Shown one piece after another: positions 10,220 to 18,246 of a stretch of DNA of 64,000 nt. The notes below the pieces were generated by a model, which was not told where the DNA came from, made no database searches, and saw only the letters and a program-made list of their open reading frames with translations. This stretch comes from Parabacteroides chinchillae (GTDB lineage: Bacteria > Bacteroidota > Bacteroidia > Bacteroidales > Tannerellaceae). Positions within the stretch are counted from its first letter, which is position 1. Each line of letters begins with the position of its first letter. The stretch lies in assembly GCF_900108035.1 (NCBI RefSeq), contig NZ_FNVS01000004.1, forward strand, positions 1-64,000. Direction: 5' to 3'. The position numbers and the translations under genes are program-made.

Positions 10220-11017
10220 TTACTTCTTTTCAATATTTCTATAAGCACCCAGACGCATTATCATCTCATCAAAATCGACCTGATGAGCATCAAATTCAGG
10301 ACCGTCTACGCATACAAACTTAGTTTTTCCTCCAACTGTAATACGGCAAGCTCCACACATTCCTGTGCCATCTACCATGATTGTATTTAAAGAGGCTACT
10401 GTAGGTATTTCATATTTCTTTGTAAGAGCAGAAACAAATTTCATCATAACAGCCGGACCTATCGTCACACACATATCCACTTTCTCACGGTTGATGACAC
10501 TTTCAACACCGTTTGTAACCAAGCCCTTAGCACCATAAGACCCGTCATCTGTCATAATAATAACTTCATCAGCATTTGCACGCATCTGTTCTTCTAAAAT
10601 AACCAAGTCTTTCGTACGGGCTGCCAATACAACAATCACACGATTTCCGGCTTTATGGAAAGCCTCTACAATAGGAAGCAATGGAGCAACACCCACACCG
10701 CCACCGGCACAAACTACTGTCCCTACTTTCTCAACATGTGTAGCTTGTCCAAGCGGACCCACAAGATCTGTAATATAATCGCCTACATTCAGGTCACATA
10801 TCTTTCGGGAAGAACCACCCACCGTCTGAATCACCAGAGTTATCGTACCTTTTTCTGTGTCTGCACCCGCTATAGTTAAAGGAATACGCTCGCCTTTTTC
10901 GCCAACTTTTACAATCACGAAGTGGCCTGCTTTACGTGAGCGGGCAATCAGAGGAGCTTCCACTTCCAACTTTACTACATTTGCAGAGAAATGTTCTTTA
11001 CTTACAATTTTATTCAT
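10220..11017 (-). CDS. Sulfide/dihydroorotate-dehydrogenase-like FAD/NAD-binding subunit (NfnA/SudB type)
   Basis: 265 residues from ATG 11017 (MNKIVSKEHF); the frame can open at 11062, but those 15 residues are not family-like. It has an FAD-binding barrel (FVIVKVGEKGERIPLTIA), an NAD(P)-binding fold (VCAGGGVGVAPLLPIVEAF) and a C-terminal 2Fe-2S site with cysteines in GTGMCGACRITVGG and KFVCVDGPEFD. This is the small flavin subunit that works with the gene 22 bases downstream to link NAD(P)H and ferredoxin pools. Whether it is Nfn, sulfide dehydrogenase or another variant cannot be told from sequence alone. Confidence 0.88.
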   Translation of the reverse strand: MNKIVSKEHFSANVVKLEVEAPLIARSRKAGHFVIVKVGEKGERIPLTIAGADTEKGTITLVIQTVGGSSRKICDLNVGDYITDLVGPLGQATHVEKVGTVVCAGGGVGVAPLLPIVEAFHKAGNRVIVVLAARTKDLVILEEQMRANADEVIIMTDDGSYGAKGLVTNGVESVINREKVDMCVTIGPAVMMKFVSALTKKYEIPTVASLNTIMVDGTGMCGACRITVGGKTKFVCVDGPEFDAHQVDFDEMIMRLGAYRNIEKK

Positions 11018-11112
11018 TATAATCGTTACAGTTGATAGTTTGTCATCTTGTTTAGGTTGCAAAAATACATCAAAAAAGTTAATCTGTAACTATTTTGTTA
11101 AACAAAAAGGCA

Positions 11113-11499
11113 TTATTCAAACAATCCCTCATCTCTCATTAGCATTAAAATAGCGGAATGAGGTACAATAAGAAATTTCTCTTCATTGAAATTGATTTCA
11201 TAAGCGGCATTTTGCAAATAAACAGCCAGATCTCCTTCATGTGCCTGTAAAGGCAAATAATGGACTTCTTCATCTTTTTTCTTTTGCCAAACTTCAGGTT
11301 CCTCTGTTTGAGAAGGAAGAGGATAACCAGGCCCGGTTTTGATGATATATCCAACCTGTATTTTTTCGCCTTCTTGTACTGATGGAGGCAAATATAATCC
11401 TGTTTTGGTCTGACTTTGCGGATTCTTAGGCTTAATAAGCACCTTATCTCCTATCATTAAGAATTTGTCAATGTCTTTCTGATCTATGGATAATTGCAT
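11113..11499 (-). CDS. GroES-like co-chaperonin family protein
   Basis: 128 residues. The GroES fold is suggested by MIGDKVLIKPKNPQSQTKTG near the start, GLYLPPSVQEGEKIQVG and a C-terminal NFNEEKFLIVPHSAIL, matching the beta-barrel and closing strand of Cpn10. It is longer than canonical GroES (about 90-97 residues) because of an insert around residues 65-100 rich in charged residues. No groEL is adjacent, so it is probably a paralogue outside the groESL operon; its client is unknown. Confidence 0.75.
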   Translation of the reverse strand: MQLSIDQKDIDKFLMIGDKVLIKPKNPQSQTKTGLYLPPSVQEGEKIQVGYIIKTGPGYPLPSQTEEPEVWQKKKDEEVHYLPLQAHEGDLAVYLQNAAYEINFNEEKFLIVPHSAILMLMRDEGLFE

Positions 11500-11585
11500 A
11501 ACGTATAAAATTTATATAATGTACAAAGATATAAAAAAAGAGACGCAGCAACACTACGTCTCTTTCATTCTATATATCAAAATGA

Positions 11586-12167
11586 TTATAAAGCACGTCC
11601 TTTATATACATTTGATTGTTCGGTAGGATACAAATTACCGGTAAATGATATTCTATTACTATTAAAGTTCGGACTTACCGTTGCGGTACATTTATTCGAA
11701 CCTTTTATCATGCGGAAAGTAACGTTAGCAGAAACGGCAACCCCCTGTACCATCATGCTAAAAGTAACATTACCTTTTTTGTCTGTTTTCATTTCTATGT
11801 TAGATGCATTTCCATCTACCGTAATACCACCTATCCCATTCGGTCCGGAAAATGCACCGTTAAATGCCAATTGTATTGTTGCTTTATTACCTTTCAAAGA
11901 AACAAAATTAGTTGAAGGGGTAACATAAGCAAAGCTGCCGCGTTTAAATTCTACTCTTTCAGCTTCCAATACAAAATTCTTATCGTTTAGTGCTTGAATG
12001 GCTTGCTCAAACAAGGCATTATTTTCTGCTTCCTCTGCAGCTTTTTTTGCTTCCTTTTCAGCTTTTTTTGCAGCTCTTTCTGCAGCTTTATCCTGTTGTG
12101 CCATCATTGAACCTGCCCCGAATATCAAGACTGCAAGTAATAACAATACTTTTTTCATACGTCTCAT
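11586..12167 (-). CDS. Secreted DUF4251 protein
   Basis: 193 residues from ATG 12167 (MRRMKKVLLLL); the open frame begins at 12203 but those residues lack signal character. A signal peptide ending at SMMAQQ is followed by a highly charged Ala/Lys/Glu helix (about residues 27-50, AAERAAKKAEKEAKKAAEEA) and then a beta-rich domain with the DUF4251 pattern (FVLEAERVEFKRG, TPSTNFVSLKGNKATIQ, GGITVDG). It is probably periplasmic; function unknown. A short inverted U-rich stretch between 11520 and 11580 may end transcription. Confidence 0.75.
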   Translation of the reverse strand: MRRMKKVLLLLAVLIFGAGSMMAQQDKAAERAAKKAEKEAKKAAEEAENNALFEQAIQALNDKNFVLEAERVEFKRGSFAYVTPSTNFVSLKGNKATIQLAFNGAFSGPNGIGGITVDGNASNIEMKTDKKGNVTFSMMVQGVAVSANVTFRMIKGSNKCTATVSPNFNSNRISFTGNLYPTEQSNVYKGRAL

Positions 12168-12245
12168 TATTTTATTGTTTATATTTAGTGAACTACCACT
12201 CAACTAATATACATGTAAAGAAACATATATGTTCATTTCCGCAAT

Positions 12246-13586
12246 TCACTTTTTTGCATTTTTAACGTGATGAATCAAGAATCCCCAAGCAACTATTGCA
12301 GCCAGTATATCTGAAAAAGGGCCTGTTAGCCATACACCGTCTAATCCATATATGGAAGAAAGAACCAATATGGCAGGAATCAAAAACAACACCTGCCTGC
12401 TCAGGCTTAAAAACATTGCTTTCCACGCAAAGCCAATACTTTGAAAGAACTGGCTAATAACGATCTGCGAACCAACAACCAAAAAGCCCATCAGGTTCAA
12501 ACGTAAACCATTAGAGGCAATCTTTATCAACTCAGGATCCAAGGTAAAGCCCTTCACTATTATTGACGGAAACAACTCGCAGCACAACCAGCCCGAAGTA
12601 GTAATACATGTGGCCGTAATAATAGCTAAACGTAACGTATCATGAACACGCTGGTGCAGTCCGGCACCATAATTGAAGCCCACAATCGGTTGTGTTCCCT
12701 GGGCTATACCGATAATCAGCATAACCAACAACATACCTACGCTATTGATAATACCGACAGCTCCTATCGCCAAATCTCCACCTTCACGTAACAATGCATT
12801 ATTAAGAAATACACTGACCATACTTCCTGCCAATTGCATAGCAAAAGGAGAAACTCCTATTGTCAATATAATCCAGACGGTTTTCCAGTCCAGTGCCATG
12901 TACTTCTTCCGGAAACGAATCAGGCTCTCTTTACTCAAAAAATGGCTTAATACGAATGCCGCACTGATAGCCATAGAAATAACGGTGGCAATTGCAGCTC
13001 CGCGAATCCCCAGATCAAATACAAAAATAAAAACCGGATCTAAAATTACGTTCAGCACAGCTCCCAGTAACATATAGAACATGGCTTTCTTGGGATAGCC
13101 CGATGCACGCATCACTGCATTAAAGCTAAAGCTTAATGAAGCCAGTAAATTAGCCGGAATAGCAATATATAAATAAGCCTCGGCATAAGGAATGGTTTGT
13201 TCGCTGCCACCAAACCAAAGCAAAAGGTCTTTTATAAAAATCATAGCCGGCACAATGGTCAGCACACCAAACAGCAAAGTCATGGTCAAGGCATTTCCCA
13301 GAACATGCTCAGCTTGCCCAAGTTCTTTCCGTCCCAGAAATATGGAGACCCGCGTAGCAGCCCCTATACCGACCAACATCCCAAAGGCCTGCATAAACAA
13401 CATTATAGGAAATGTAAGCGTAAGGCCCGAAATTGCCAGAGCTCCCACACCCTGGCCTATAAAAATCCGGTCTACAATATTATACAAAGCATTTACCATC
13501 GTACCGATTACGGCAGGGATAGCATAGTGCAATAAGAGCCGGCTTACCTTTTCATGTTCAAGCCGCCACGTAATTTCATTAGTCAT
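12246..13586 (-). CDS. MATE family multidrug/cation exporter
   Basis: 446 residues, about 12 hydrophobic segments in two related halves, as in MATE transporters. Family marks are LLHYAIPAVIGTMVNALYNI near the start, RIFIGQGVGALAISGL in helix 2 and AQGTQPIVGFNYGAG in the second half. It should export cationic compounds or metabolites in exchange for sodium or protons. It follows the ABC ATPase gene by 12 bases and may be read from the same message; a functional link to that transporter is not shown. Confidence 0.92.
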   Translation of the reverse strand: MTNEITWRLEHEKVSRLLLHYAIPAVIGTMVNALYNIVDRIFIGQGVGALAISGLTLTFPIMLFMQAFGMLVGIGAATRVSIFLGRKELGQAEHVLGNALTMTLLFGVLTIVPAMIFIKDLLLWFGGSEQTIPYAEAYLYIAIPANLLASLSFSFNAVMRASGYPKKAMFYMLLGAVLNVILDPVFIFVFDLGIRGAAIATVISMAISAAFVLSHFLSKESLIRFRKKYMALDWKTVWIILTIGVSPFAMQLAGSMVSVFLNNALLREGGDLAIGAVGIINSVGMLLVMLIIGIAQGTQPIVGFNYGAGLHQRVHDTLRLAIITATCITTSGWLCCELFPSIIVKGFTLDPELIKIASNGLRLNLMGFLVVGSQIVISQFFQSIGFAWKAMFLSLSRQVLFLIPAILVLSSIYGLDGVWLTGPFSDILAAIVAWGFLIHHVKNAKK

Positions 13587-13598
13587 ATATAATACCTG

Positions 13599-14600
13599 TT
13601 ATTTTCTGATTTCGTTGATCAATTCAGCAACACTTCCAGCCTGTTTCTGCATTCCATCCGGCCAGTTTATCATCATGCAGTCCGATGATTTACAATTAAT
13701 ATTTACATATTTCTCATTTACCGGAGCCGGGCGATACCCATTACGTACCAAAGCATTTCCGACCCAATAAGAAGTCTGAAAGTCCCCTTCGACCCCAACC
13801 GGGCAAGTTGGCGCTTCTACATTCAACTTTCCTGTAGATGGATCAAATATAATGCCTTCCTTTCCAAAAAAGGTTCCAAAAGCTCCGCTCAAAATCAAAT
13901 CTTCCGGTGTACCGCACGCCATAGGGCGTCCTTTTTCCTGCAACCAAAGGCAATCTCCCATTTGGATAGCCAGATCCAAATCATGCGTAGATAATAGAAT
14001 TGTCTTCTTTTGTTCTGTTGCAAGTTTATGAAGTAATACCATCGTCTCTATACGGCTCGTCACATCCAGGAAGGCAGTGGGTTCATCTAATAAAATAACC
14101 GGACATTGTTGGGCCAAAGCTTTAGCAATCATTGCCTTTTGCCGTTCTCCATCGCTCAGTTCCGACACATAATTATTCGCTTTATGGGCAATACCGGCAG
14201 ATTCGAGCGACTGTGAAATTATTTCTTTATCATGAGGTTTCAATTGTCCGAAAAAACCTGTATAAGGATGTCTCCCTAAAGAAACCAACTCATATACAGT
14301 GATACCGCCGGCATTCATTTTCTCTGTAAGCACAACACCGACAGTTAAAGCAAATTTATGTTGGGAATATTCCTCCAACGGTTTACCCATCAAGCGAATA
14401 GAACCAGCCAATGGCGGTTGAAAGCCACAAAGCGTACGCAACAAGGTTGACTTGCCTGCCCCATTCAATCCAAGTAGGCATGTAACTTCTCCGGGATGCA
14501 GGACTAAATCCAACTGCTCGTGTACCTTTTTTCGCCGCCCGTTCTTCAGCACATATCCAATACTCAGGTTTGTTGTTTCTATTGTTGCATTATCAGCCAT
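13599..14600 (-). CDS. ABC transporter ATP-binding protein (FecE/BtuD type) with extra C-terminal domain
   Basis: 333 residues. Walker A is GLNGAGKST (about residue 45), signature LSDGERQKA, Walker B VILLDEPTAFLD, and the switch His is in LLSTHDLDL. This is the ATPase for import of iron chelates, haem or cobalamin. It starts 2 bases after the permease stop. It is about 70-80 residues longer than a usual FecE/BtuD. The extra C-terminal part (about 260-333) contains SYWVGNALVRNGYRP and CKSSDCMMINWPDG and looks like a separate small domain of unknown role. Confidence 0.92.
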   Translation of the reverse strand: MADNATIETTNLSIGYVLKNGRRKKVHEQLDLVLHPGEVTCLLGLNGAGKSTLLRTLCGFQPPLAGSIRLMGKPLEEYSQHKFALTVGVVLTEKMNAGGITVYELVSLGRHPYTGFFGQLKPHDKEIISQSLESAGIAHKANNYVSELSDGERQKAMIAKALAQQCPVILLDEPTAFLDVTSRIETMVLLHKLATEQKKTILLSTHDLDLAIQMGDCLWLQEKGRPMACGTPEDLILSGAFGTFFGKEGIIFDPSTGKLNVEAPTCPVGVEGDFQTSYWVGNALVRNGYRPAPVNEKYVNINCKSSDCMMINWPDGMQKQAGSVAELINEIRK

Positions 14601-14602
14601 AT

Positions 14603-15637
14603 TTAGTTAAAGTATTGGATATTTTTACGATTAATAATCACATAAATGATCACCGGGGCACCCAGCATAGGAGTAACGGCATTCAAGGGAAGTATATTAT
14701 TACTTCCGGGAATCACCATCAACATATTGCAAAGCAGAGCTACACATGCACCGGAAAGTATTGTTACGGGAACCAGCATCTTATGATTGGAAGTGCCCAG
14801 CATTAAACGCGCAATATGAGGAACAGCCAGACCTATAAAAGAAATAGGCCCGCAAAAGGCCGTAGTTGTGGCCGTTAATACACCTGTGCATAATAATATC
14901 AAAATACGTGTACGTTTTATCTTTATGCCTAAGTTAGCCGCATATAATTCTCCTAACAAAAGCGCATTAAGCGGTTTTATCAGCAAAATGGCAAATAACA
15001 ACCCGAACAATGTACAACAACCAAAGAAAGGAAGCTGCTCCAACGATACTCCGGAAAAATTGCCTAATCCCCACATCACAAAAGCATGCACACGGTCGGC
15101 CGAAGAATAATAATTCAAAATAGAAATAAACGAAGAGACCAGGTAACCTATCATAATACCGATAATCAGCAACATTACATTATTTTTCACCTTAGAAGAA
15201 AAATAGATAATGATTCCAAGAATCACACAAGCCCCCAGAAAAGCCGCAAGAATGACAGCCAGATAGCCATTAATCGGCCAATCGGTTATCTGGCTTAAGG
15301 AACCCCCAAAATACAACATAACGGCAGCTACTCCCAGATTTGCGCCATCACTTATACCCAATATAGAAGGTCCTGCCAACGGATTGCGGAAAAGCGTCTG
15401 CAATAACAATCCGCTTATAGCCAGCGAAGAACCGGCAAACAAAGCCGTAAAAGCCTGGGGTAAGCGAGATTGTAAGACAATATTTTGCCACGCTATCTTT
15501 TCTATATTTTTCCCCAGAAGAATATCCATCACACTATCTACCGGTATGGATACCGCTCCATATACCAAGCTTCCAATAAAAAGAAAAATCAGAATGGTAC
15601 TTAACAATGGATAATAAATCAACACCTGTCTGTTCAT
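14603..15637 (-). CDS. FecCD-family ABC transporter permease (iron/haem/cobalamin)
   Basis: 344 residues from ATG 15637 (MNRQVLIYYPLL); the frame opens at 15715 but the first 26 residues are not membrane-like and overlap a broken gene. About ten membrane helices and the FecCD pattern are visible: LPQAFTALFAGSSLAISGLL, QTLFRNPLAGPSILGISDGA and FCGPISFIGLAVPHIARLM. It pairs with the ATPase directly downstream. No periplasmic binding protein is in the window, so the operon seems to have lost it or uses one elsewhere. Confidence 0.92.
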   Translation of the reverse strand: MNRQVLIYYPLLSTILIFLFIGSLVYGAVSIPVDSVMDILLGKNIEKIAWQNIVLQSRLPQAFTALFAGSSLAISGLLLQTLFRNPLAGPSILGISDGANLGVAAVMLYFGGSLSQITDWPINGYLAVILAAFLGACVILGIIIYFSSKVKNNVMLLIIGIMIGYLVSSFISILNYYSSADRVHAFVMWGLGNFSGVSLEQLPFFGCCTLFGLLFAILLIKPLNALLLGELYAANLGIKIKRTRILILLCTGVLTATTTAFCGPISFIGLAVPHIARLMLGTSNHKMLVPVTILSGACVALLCNMLMVIPGSNNILPLNAVTPMLGAPVIIYVIINRKNIQYFN

Positions 15638-15675
15638 CTCGCAAAAATATAAAGTTTTTTGCGGAAACAGTTGAT

Positions 15676-16115
15676 TTATGGTTTCGAAAGTGCTGTTTCG
15701 ACCATCCATGCCCACAAATTAGCCATAAGCCTGGCTGCATCTGTGCATAAGTCTGAAGAATTTTAGCCTTCACCAAAGCCTCGTTATCCCCTGCCTGAGG
15801 TTCATTTACAAGAACTGCATCTGTAGCGTTCGCCACAATATAAAGCTTCAAAGGTGAAGACGATGATGTCAGTAAAGCATTAAAACTGGTTGTTGTTCCA
15901 CTGCTTTGAATCGATAATCCGGCAGACCTGTATCTATATTCTCCATCCTGAAATACAGACACTTGTATCTGGCGAATACTGCTTTCGTCGCTAGCTCTGG
16001 TTGTTATCGTTTTCGGCAGTATTGTTGATTCCGGTGTCCTGAAACATGATATGCGGAAATAAGCAAACCAATGCCTGTTTCTGTTTCGGAAAATACAACA
16101 AACGGGCTGGTGTAT
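15676..16115 (-). pseudogene. Broken fimbrillin (FimA/Mfa1-like) gene remnant
   Basis: Between the permease and fbp the minus strand holds a coherent but startless frame from about 16030 to 15720 reading SSIRQIQVSVFQDGEYRY, then LKLYIVANATDAVLVNE. That resembles the N-terminal domain of Bacteroidales fimbrial subunits (a beta strand with VSVF, then plklYivANA). A signal-like hydrophobic stretch lies in another frame near 16050, and after about 15735 the frame changes again to one ending DAARLMANLWAWMVETALSK at a stop at 15676. Several frameshifts and a large 3' loss make it a pseudogene. Family assignment is by eye only. Confidence 0.45.
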
Positions 16116-16122
16116 TTACTGA

Positions 16123-18129
16123 TTATGATCTTCTTCCGATCCGTTCCCTTTCTTTAATAAATCCATTCCGGTAAGCATATAATAATTTCGTCAAATCGCA
16201 GATCTGTTTCTGAAGCTCCATTCCTTTATCCGTATCACGAACCATCTGGCGATGCGAGCTCAGTTCAACAACTATAGTGGTCGATTTAATATCCAGACCT
16301 TCTTCTATCGCTTTTGCAGTCGATTCAAACGGTTCGTGTTGAACCAACTGAAAACCACGGGAATGATAAACCAATGTATATCCCGCAATACCTGTTTCCG
16401 GATGATAAGCTTTTGAGAAACCACCATCGATAACAAGCATCTTACCATTTGCCTTGATAGGGTTCTCTCCCTGGATGGAGCGAACCGGAACATGTCCGTT
16501 TATAATATGTCTGTGCTGTCCGGTTACACCAAACTCATCCAGCAACATATCACATATTTTCTCCTCTTTTCTCAAAACATAATAAGCTCCTTTTTCTTCC
16601 TTTTGTATTTCCTTATCTTCCACAAAGCAGCGTTCGAAGGTGGCCATCTGTCCTTTATCAAACAACGGAGAGTCTTTTCCACACCATAAATACCAGATAT
16701 AATCCATGGCAAACTGCTTCTCGGGTGTATCTTCGGAATCAAAATAAGCCGTGCGGATCAACTGGTCTACTTTATCAAGCAATAATTTACCCTTATATAT
16801 TTTGCCGTCCACACGTACTTCTTTCAGTGTACCGTCCTCATTTAAAGGCACTGAAGCATGAAACAACAGGTTGGAATTACATACCTGATACATACTACCA
16901 TGCGTAAAGAAACAGCGCATATGCTTCTTCAATTTTTCGCTACTCTGGAAAGAATGATGGATACGTCGAATCAAATCCTCTTCGTCTACCGAAAGAGCAT
17001 ACGGATCTTTAGGATCGATTGTCGGCCAGTTCTTGTCTTTTAATTCATAGTCTTTACCATTCAGATGAACCGTTCCACGCGATAAATCGATCTTATGCAA
17101 CAGCATCCGGTCATCCATTTCAAACTCCGGACGACGGCGGATTATTTCGCCTTCCAACTTAAACTGTATGATTGTGATCGCTTTATGCATCTGAGAGATC
17201 AGCCGGATTGTTTTTTCGTCAAATACATTATCCGAAAACTTGGTACGAGGCACAAACAACTTACACGGATCATCTCCATATACTTCCATTGCAAATGTGG
17301 CCAAAGGCAAAAGATTGATGCCGTAACCATCTTCCAGTGTTGCCAGATTACCATAACGCAACGACATGCGTATCACATTGGCAATACTTCCCAAATTGCC
17401 GGCTGCAGCACCCATCCAAAGAATGTCATGGTTGCCCCATTGTATATCGAAGTTATGATAATCACATAACGTATCCATTATAATATGTGCGCCGGGGCCA
17501 CGATCATATATATCGCCCACAATATGCAACAGGTCAATCGTTAGGCGCTGGATCAGGTTACACATCGCTACGATAAAATCGTTAGCCCGGCCTGTAGATA
17601 TTATCGTACTGATAATTTTATCTATATAAGCCGATTTATTCGGCTCCGTCGACGACTCATGCAATAACTCCTGAATAATATATGAAAACTCTCTCGGTAA
17701 AGCTTTACGAACTTTGGAACGGGTATATTTCGAGGAAACATTCCGGCAAACTTTCACCAACTGATTTAGTGTAATAAGGTACCAATCGTCCAAATCCGTT
17801 TCTTTCGATTTAATCAGTTCCAGTTTTTCTTCCGGATAATAAATAAGAGAACAAAGCTCTTTCTTCTCATAATCCCGTAATGTATTGCTGAATATCTCAT
17901 TCACTTTACGTTTAACCGCACCGGAAGCGTTTTTCAGCACATGGTTAAATGCCTGATGTTCGCCATGAATATCCGTCAGGAAATGTTCCGTACCCTTTGG
18001 TAAATTCAATATAGCTTCCAGATTAATGATTTCTGTACTGGCTTCCGCCACATTAGGAAAGCTGCGCGACAGCAATTGCAAATAACGCAAATCACCTAGC
18101 ACAACTTCGGGAGTTATCTCTTTATCCAT
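16123..18129 (-). CDS. fbp: Fructose-1,6-bisphosphatase class III
   Basis: 668 residues from ATG 18129 (MDKEITPEVVLGDLRYL); the longer frame to 18186 adds a Leu/Ile-rich tail not typical of the family. Class III FBPases have a metallophosphoesterase core: FLTDIHGEHQAFNHVL, VGDIYDRGPGAHIIMD, WGNHDILWMGAAAG and FTHGSMYQVCNS are the metal-binding segments. It removes the 1-phosphate of fructose 1,6-bisphosphate in gluconeogenesis in the cytoplasm. Single gene; a short hairpin with a T run at about 18178-18230 follows on the plus strand between this gene and its neighbour. Confidence 0.96.
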   Translation of the reverse strand: MDKEITPEVVLGDLRYLQLLSRSFPNVAEASTEIINLEAILNLPKGTEHFLTDIHGEHQAFNHVLKNASGAVKRKVNEIFSNTLRDYEKKELCSLIYYPEEKLELIKSKETDLDDWYLITLNQLVKVCRNVSSKYTRSKVRKALPREFSYIIQELLHESSTEPNKSAYIDKIISTIISTGRANDFIVAMCNLIQRLTIDLLHIVGDIYDRGPGAHIIMDTLCDYHNFDIQWGNHDILWMGAAAGNLGSIANVIRMSLRYGNLATLEDGYGINLLPLATFAMEVYGDDPCKLFVPRTKFSDNVFDEKTIRLISQMHKAITIIQFKLEGEIIRRRPEFEMDDRMLLHKIDLSRGTVHLNGKDYELKDKNWPTIDPKDPYALSVDEEDLIRRIHHSFQSSEKLKKHMRCFFTHGSMYQVCNSNLLFHASVPLNEDGTLKEVRVDGKIYKGKLLLDKVDQLIRTAYFDSEDTPEKQFAMDYIWYLWCGKDSPLFDKGQMATFERCFVEDKEIQKEEKGAYYVLRKEEKICDMLLDEFGVTGQHRHIINGHVPVRSIQGENPIKANGKMLVIDGGFSKAYHPETGIAGYTLVYHSRGFQLVQHEPFESTAKAIEEGLDIKSTTIVVELSSHRQMVRDTDKGMELQKQICDLTKLLYAYRNGFIKERERIGRRS

Positions 18130-18246
18130 CTCTATATACCGAGTTATTTTTAGCAAAGATATAGGTTTTGAGATAAAAAAAAGCATTCGGATGAAATTTA
18201 GATTTCATCCGAATGCTTTTGAATTTTCTTCCGGGAGAAATTGGAT

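Noticed and set aside
15534-15962. 142-residue minus-strand ORF overlapping the permease
   Set aside because: Only its first half resembles fimbrillin; the second half runs out of frame over the permease start, so it is part of a pseudogene and not a gene.
15638-16122. Cobalamin riboswitch before the ABC transporter
   Set aside because: No B12-box-like sequence was seen on the minus strand; the region is explained better by the broken fimbrillin-like gene.
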